From Ignavibacteria bacterium UBA961 (lineage in GTDB: Bacteria > Bacteroidota > Ignavibacteria > Kapaibacteriales > UBA961), in NCBI GenBank assembly GCA_002293005.1, contig DBCJ01000135.1:1-18148 (forward strand): a DNA stretch of 18,148 nucleotides, given 5' to 3'. Below the pieces are notes generated by a model that made no database searches, had not been told where the DNA came from, and saw nothing but the letters and a program-made list of their open reading frames with translations. The translations under genes were made by a program, and so were the position numbers. Below are positions 16,256 to 18,148 of this stretch, in pieces (the stretch's first letter is position 1; each line of letters begins with the position of its first letter).

Positions 16256-16729
16256 TCACTTCACACAATCAACAATTTTTTGAGTATAGTTTGACTTTGT
16301 ATAGTCATCATTATCAATTGTACACACAGTATCAAAATCTTCATTGAGTATAAGAAAACGAATATTATCAATGTCAATGATCTTTTCTGAATCAGCTAGG
16401 GGAATATGAATATAACTATCGTACAAATCAGCTTCTTTGAAAAACTTCAAAGCATCTTTTTTTCTTGGTGTTTTGATTCCGGCAATTATTTGCACTTTGT
16501 TAGAAGATGACTTCAAGGTATTTGATAATATTCTATTTTTCAAATTCTTTGTTGCCAGTCTGCATTTTATACAATCGCCTATACCCTGTAATTCGACAAT
16601 GTACATTGTTTGAGTTTTTTTGTCTTGTATTTTTGAGGTAATATATTCTTTAAAAGAAATCTCATCCTGGGAAAAAACAATACCTAAACATCCACACAAT
16701 GAGATGCATAATGCTGCGAAATACTTCAT
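16256..16729 (-). CDS. small exported CxxC protein with thioredoxin-like layout
   Basis: I do not recognise a named family. The 157-residue protein has an N-terminal signal (MKYFAALCISLCGCLGIVFS), whose LCGC could be a weak lipobox. After a strand (MYIVELQG) comes D-C53-I-K-C56, then a helix, a second strand (VQIIAGIK), another helix, and a strand pair (IRFLILNEDFDTVCTIDND). This order resembles a reduced thioredoxin fold, but I see no cis-proline before the C-terminal strands. Two further cysteines lie at about 136 and 155. The start overlaps the preceding propeller-like gene's stop by four bases. Redox activity, a metal site or a purely structural disulfide are all possible. Confidence 0.65.
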   Translation of the reverse strand: MKYFAALCISLCGCLGIVFSQDEISFKEYITSKIQDKKTQTMYIVELQGIGDCIKCRLATKNLKNRILSNTLKSSSNKVQIIAGIKTPRKKDALKFFKEADLYDSYIHIPLADSEKIIDIDNIRFLILNEDFDTVCTIDNDDYTKSNYTQKIVDCVK

Positions 16730-18096
16730 TTATCACCCCATAAATCTACAATATTTAACAGCCAATTTTCATCTTTATCGAGGCTTGAATATACTGCTTG
16801 GCCGGTATCAGTTATATAACCAATCGCATCTGCAGCTTCTTTATTTGGTAGGAGTATTTCTTTATTTTGTAACAGGTTTCCTTCTTTCGAATATCTTTGA
16901 AAAACATAGAGAAATGAATCAGCTTTTTCAAGCTTTTGATAGAAACAGATTACAAAATAATCATTGCCTTCAGGCCAGATATTATGGATATAGAATTCCT
17001 TTAGCTTACCTGCATTATTGATTTTACCTTCACTCTCTCTAAGATTTTCGAAATATTTTTTATTGCTCACAGGTATTTTCAAAGGTATCACATTTTTAAG
17101 TACGGCATTTTCCCAAACTTGAACGCTGTCCCAGTCACTAAAAGACAATAATATATTATTATCTAGTTTACATGAATTTGCTCTATACAAGCCCCGTGAA
17201 AGTTGTTTTATACGATATGCATGGGGAATATATCCTATTCTAGACACAATATCTCCTGTTGAAAGATCAAACTTGCCAAGGACATTATTATAATAATCCT
17301 TGTCATCATAGCATTCATAATCCTCACCATCCCAACACAATGGTCGAATATCTTTGTAAATGTATCTATGATCTTCATTTACAAGTACATCATAACCTCC
17401 GGATTGTGTTATGCTGTCCGTTCCTTTTTGCAATACAAATACTGTTTCTTTTCCCTTTGAAATATCATATTCAACAATTATATGTTTTGAAAGCACGGCA
17501 TTCTTTTGAGGATACTTATGATCTAAATCATAAGTATCCATATTTAACAATAATGTAGGAATAACACTGTTTAGTCTAAATACAGAGTCATTTAAGAAAA
17601 ATGCTTTAAAACCAAAAAGTTGAGAAATGAACTGTTTCCTATTAAGTGGTAAGAATAAAGTATCCGTTTTCCATATCAATCCATCAACAGGACATTCAAT
17701 TAAATTAGCAGCTAACTTATTATTCTCTATTATTTGCTGTCTTTTTTCCAATGGGAGCGCAGCTAATCTTTTATCTTTGAGTATATGCTTTGGAGTTGTT
17801 AAGTTTTTAACAAATTTAAAGTAGTCTTCAGATTTTTTTCCATAAACCATGCCATACAGAGAGTCTGAGTAGAACCAAGTTCTCAGAAGATTTCCCTGCC
17901 TATCATACAGTGCGGCTTTCATTTTAGAATCGTGTACTATGAAGTAATTGCCCTTTGTTGAAGCTGATAAAGAAGTTACACCTGTAAGATCAGAGTTTTC
18001 TTGTAAAACAACTATTTTGATATTTGATTCTTTTGGCTTTGATGAACAATTGAATGAAAAAATGAAAATCAGAAGTAATGTAAGTATAAAACTCAT
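16726..18096 (-). CDS. unrecognised exported (lipo)protein, possibly 6-bladed beta-propeller
   Basis: A 456-residue protein with a signal-like N-terminus ending FSFNCSSKPKE; Cys17 could be lipidated although FSFNC is a poor lipobox, as tolerated in Bacteroidota. Repeating short strands with aromatic/acidic turns (for example NYFIVHDSKMKAALYDRQGN, DYFVICFYQKLEKADSFLYV, QRYSKEGNLLQNK) recall 6-bladed propeller lipoproteins of Bacteroidota. The repeats are too degenerate to count blades by eye. A D/Y-rich loop near residue 260 (CWDGEDYECYDDKDYYNN) is distinctive. It is the first gene of the operon and noticeably more AT-rich than the exporter genes. Its 3' end overlaps the CxxC gene by four bases. 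Confidence 0.6.
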   Translation of the reverse strand: MSFILTLLLIFIFSFNCSSKPKESNIKIVVLQENSDLTGVTSLSASTKGNYFIVHDSKMKAALYDRQGNLLRTWFYSDSLYGMVYGKKSEDYFKFVKNLTTPKHILKDKRLAALPLEKRQQIIENNKLAANLIECPVDGLIWKTDTLFLPLNRKQFISQLFGFKAFFLNDSVFRLNSVIPTLLLNMDTYDLDHKYPQKNAVLSKHIIVEYDISKGKETVFVLQKGTDSITQSGGYDVLVNEDHRYIYKDIRPLCWDGEDYECYDDKDYYNNVLGKFDLSTGDIVSRIGYIPHAYRIKQLSRGLYRANSCKLDNNILLSFSDWDSVQVWENAVLKNVIPLKIPVSNKKYFENLRESEGKINNAGKLKEFYIHNIWPEGNDYFVICFYQKLEKADSFLYVFQRYSKEGNLLQNKEILLPNKEAADAIGYITDTGQAVYSSLDKDENWLLNIVDLWGDK

Positions 18097-18112
18097 CTTA
18101 AGATACCCTAAA

Positions 18113-18138
18113 ATTATATAACTATTTATTGCGCAATA
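18113..18138 (-). promoter_or_regulatory. candidate promoter and 12-bp palindrome upstream of the propeller-like gene
   Basis: On the minus strand a TATAAT box (18118-18113) lies 17 bases before the start codon at 18096. A perfect palindrome, TATTGCGCAATA (18127-18138), sits just upstream, where a regulator could overlap a -35 element. No good -35 hexamer at 16-18 bases was found. The element may extend past the window edge. Confidence 0.3.
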
Positions 18139-18148
18139 TAACGCAAAA

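Noticed and set aside
16242..16263. Small inverted repeat TGAAGT/ACTTCA over the stop of the CxxC gene
   Set aside because: Only six base pairs with a 10-base AT-rich loop and no T run, so it is not a credible terminator.

Overview
The window holds 14 protein-coding genes and no RNA genes, mobile elements or CRISPR arrays. Moderate-to-low GC, weak Shine-Dalgarno sites and several signal peptides ending in A-Q or S-Q point to the Bacteroidota/FCB group. Kapabacteria or another deep Chlorobi-side lineage is my guess from gene content; I could not test it. Nearly every base is genic and no gene-free stretch exceeds about 190 bases.

Left part, minus strand (1-4196): a DUF420/CtaM-like membrane protein cut by the window edge overlaps the stop of nuoL (complex I antiporter-like subunit). 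Upstream of nuoL lie a class II glutamine amidotransferase (YafJ/EgtC type), a clear rho-independent terminator, and a CADD-type metalloprotein. CADD of Chlamydia trachomatis makes p-aminobenzoate by sacrificing its own tyrosine, and every catalytic and sacrificial residue I can recall from it is present here in the same register.

Middle left (4197-6417): the CADD gene diverges from a secreted glycosylasparaginase across a 104-bp gap carrying a perfect 11-bp inverted repeat. The glycosylasparaginase runs tail to tail, with overlapping stop codons, into a DUF1624/HGSNAT-like membrane acyltransferase.

Middle right, plus strand (6543-14352): two neighbouring secreted proteins resembling DUF6263 are followed by a complete tripartite efflux system: TolC, HlyD/MacA adaptor, MacB-like ATPase and two tandem FtsX/MacB-type permeases. 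The ATPase and permeases are tightly packed, with overlaps of 1 and 4 bases and a gap of 6.

Right part, minus strand (14343-18096): a five-gene operon, three of its junctions overlapping by 4 bases. In order of transcription it encodes an unrecognised propeller-like lipoprotein, a small exported CxxC protein with a thioredoxin-like layout, a small outer-membrane beta-barrel, a lipoprotein carboxylesterase-like alpha/beta hydrolase and a MutT-like NUDIX hydrolase. The first two genes are visibly more AT-rich than the rest.

Most genes are conserved envelope and energy functions. The items best worth following are the CADD homologue with its promoter dyad and the unrecognised propeller/CxxC pair.
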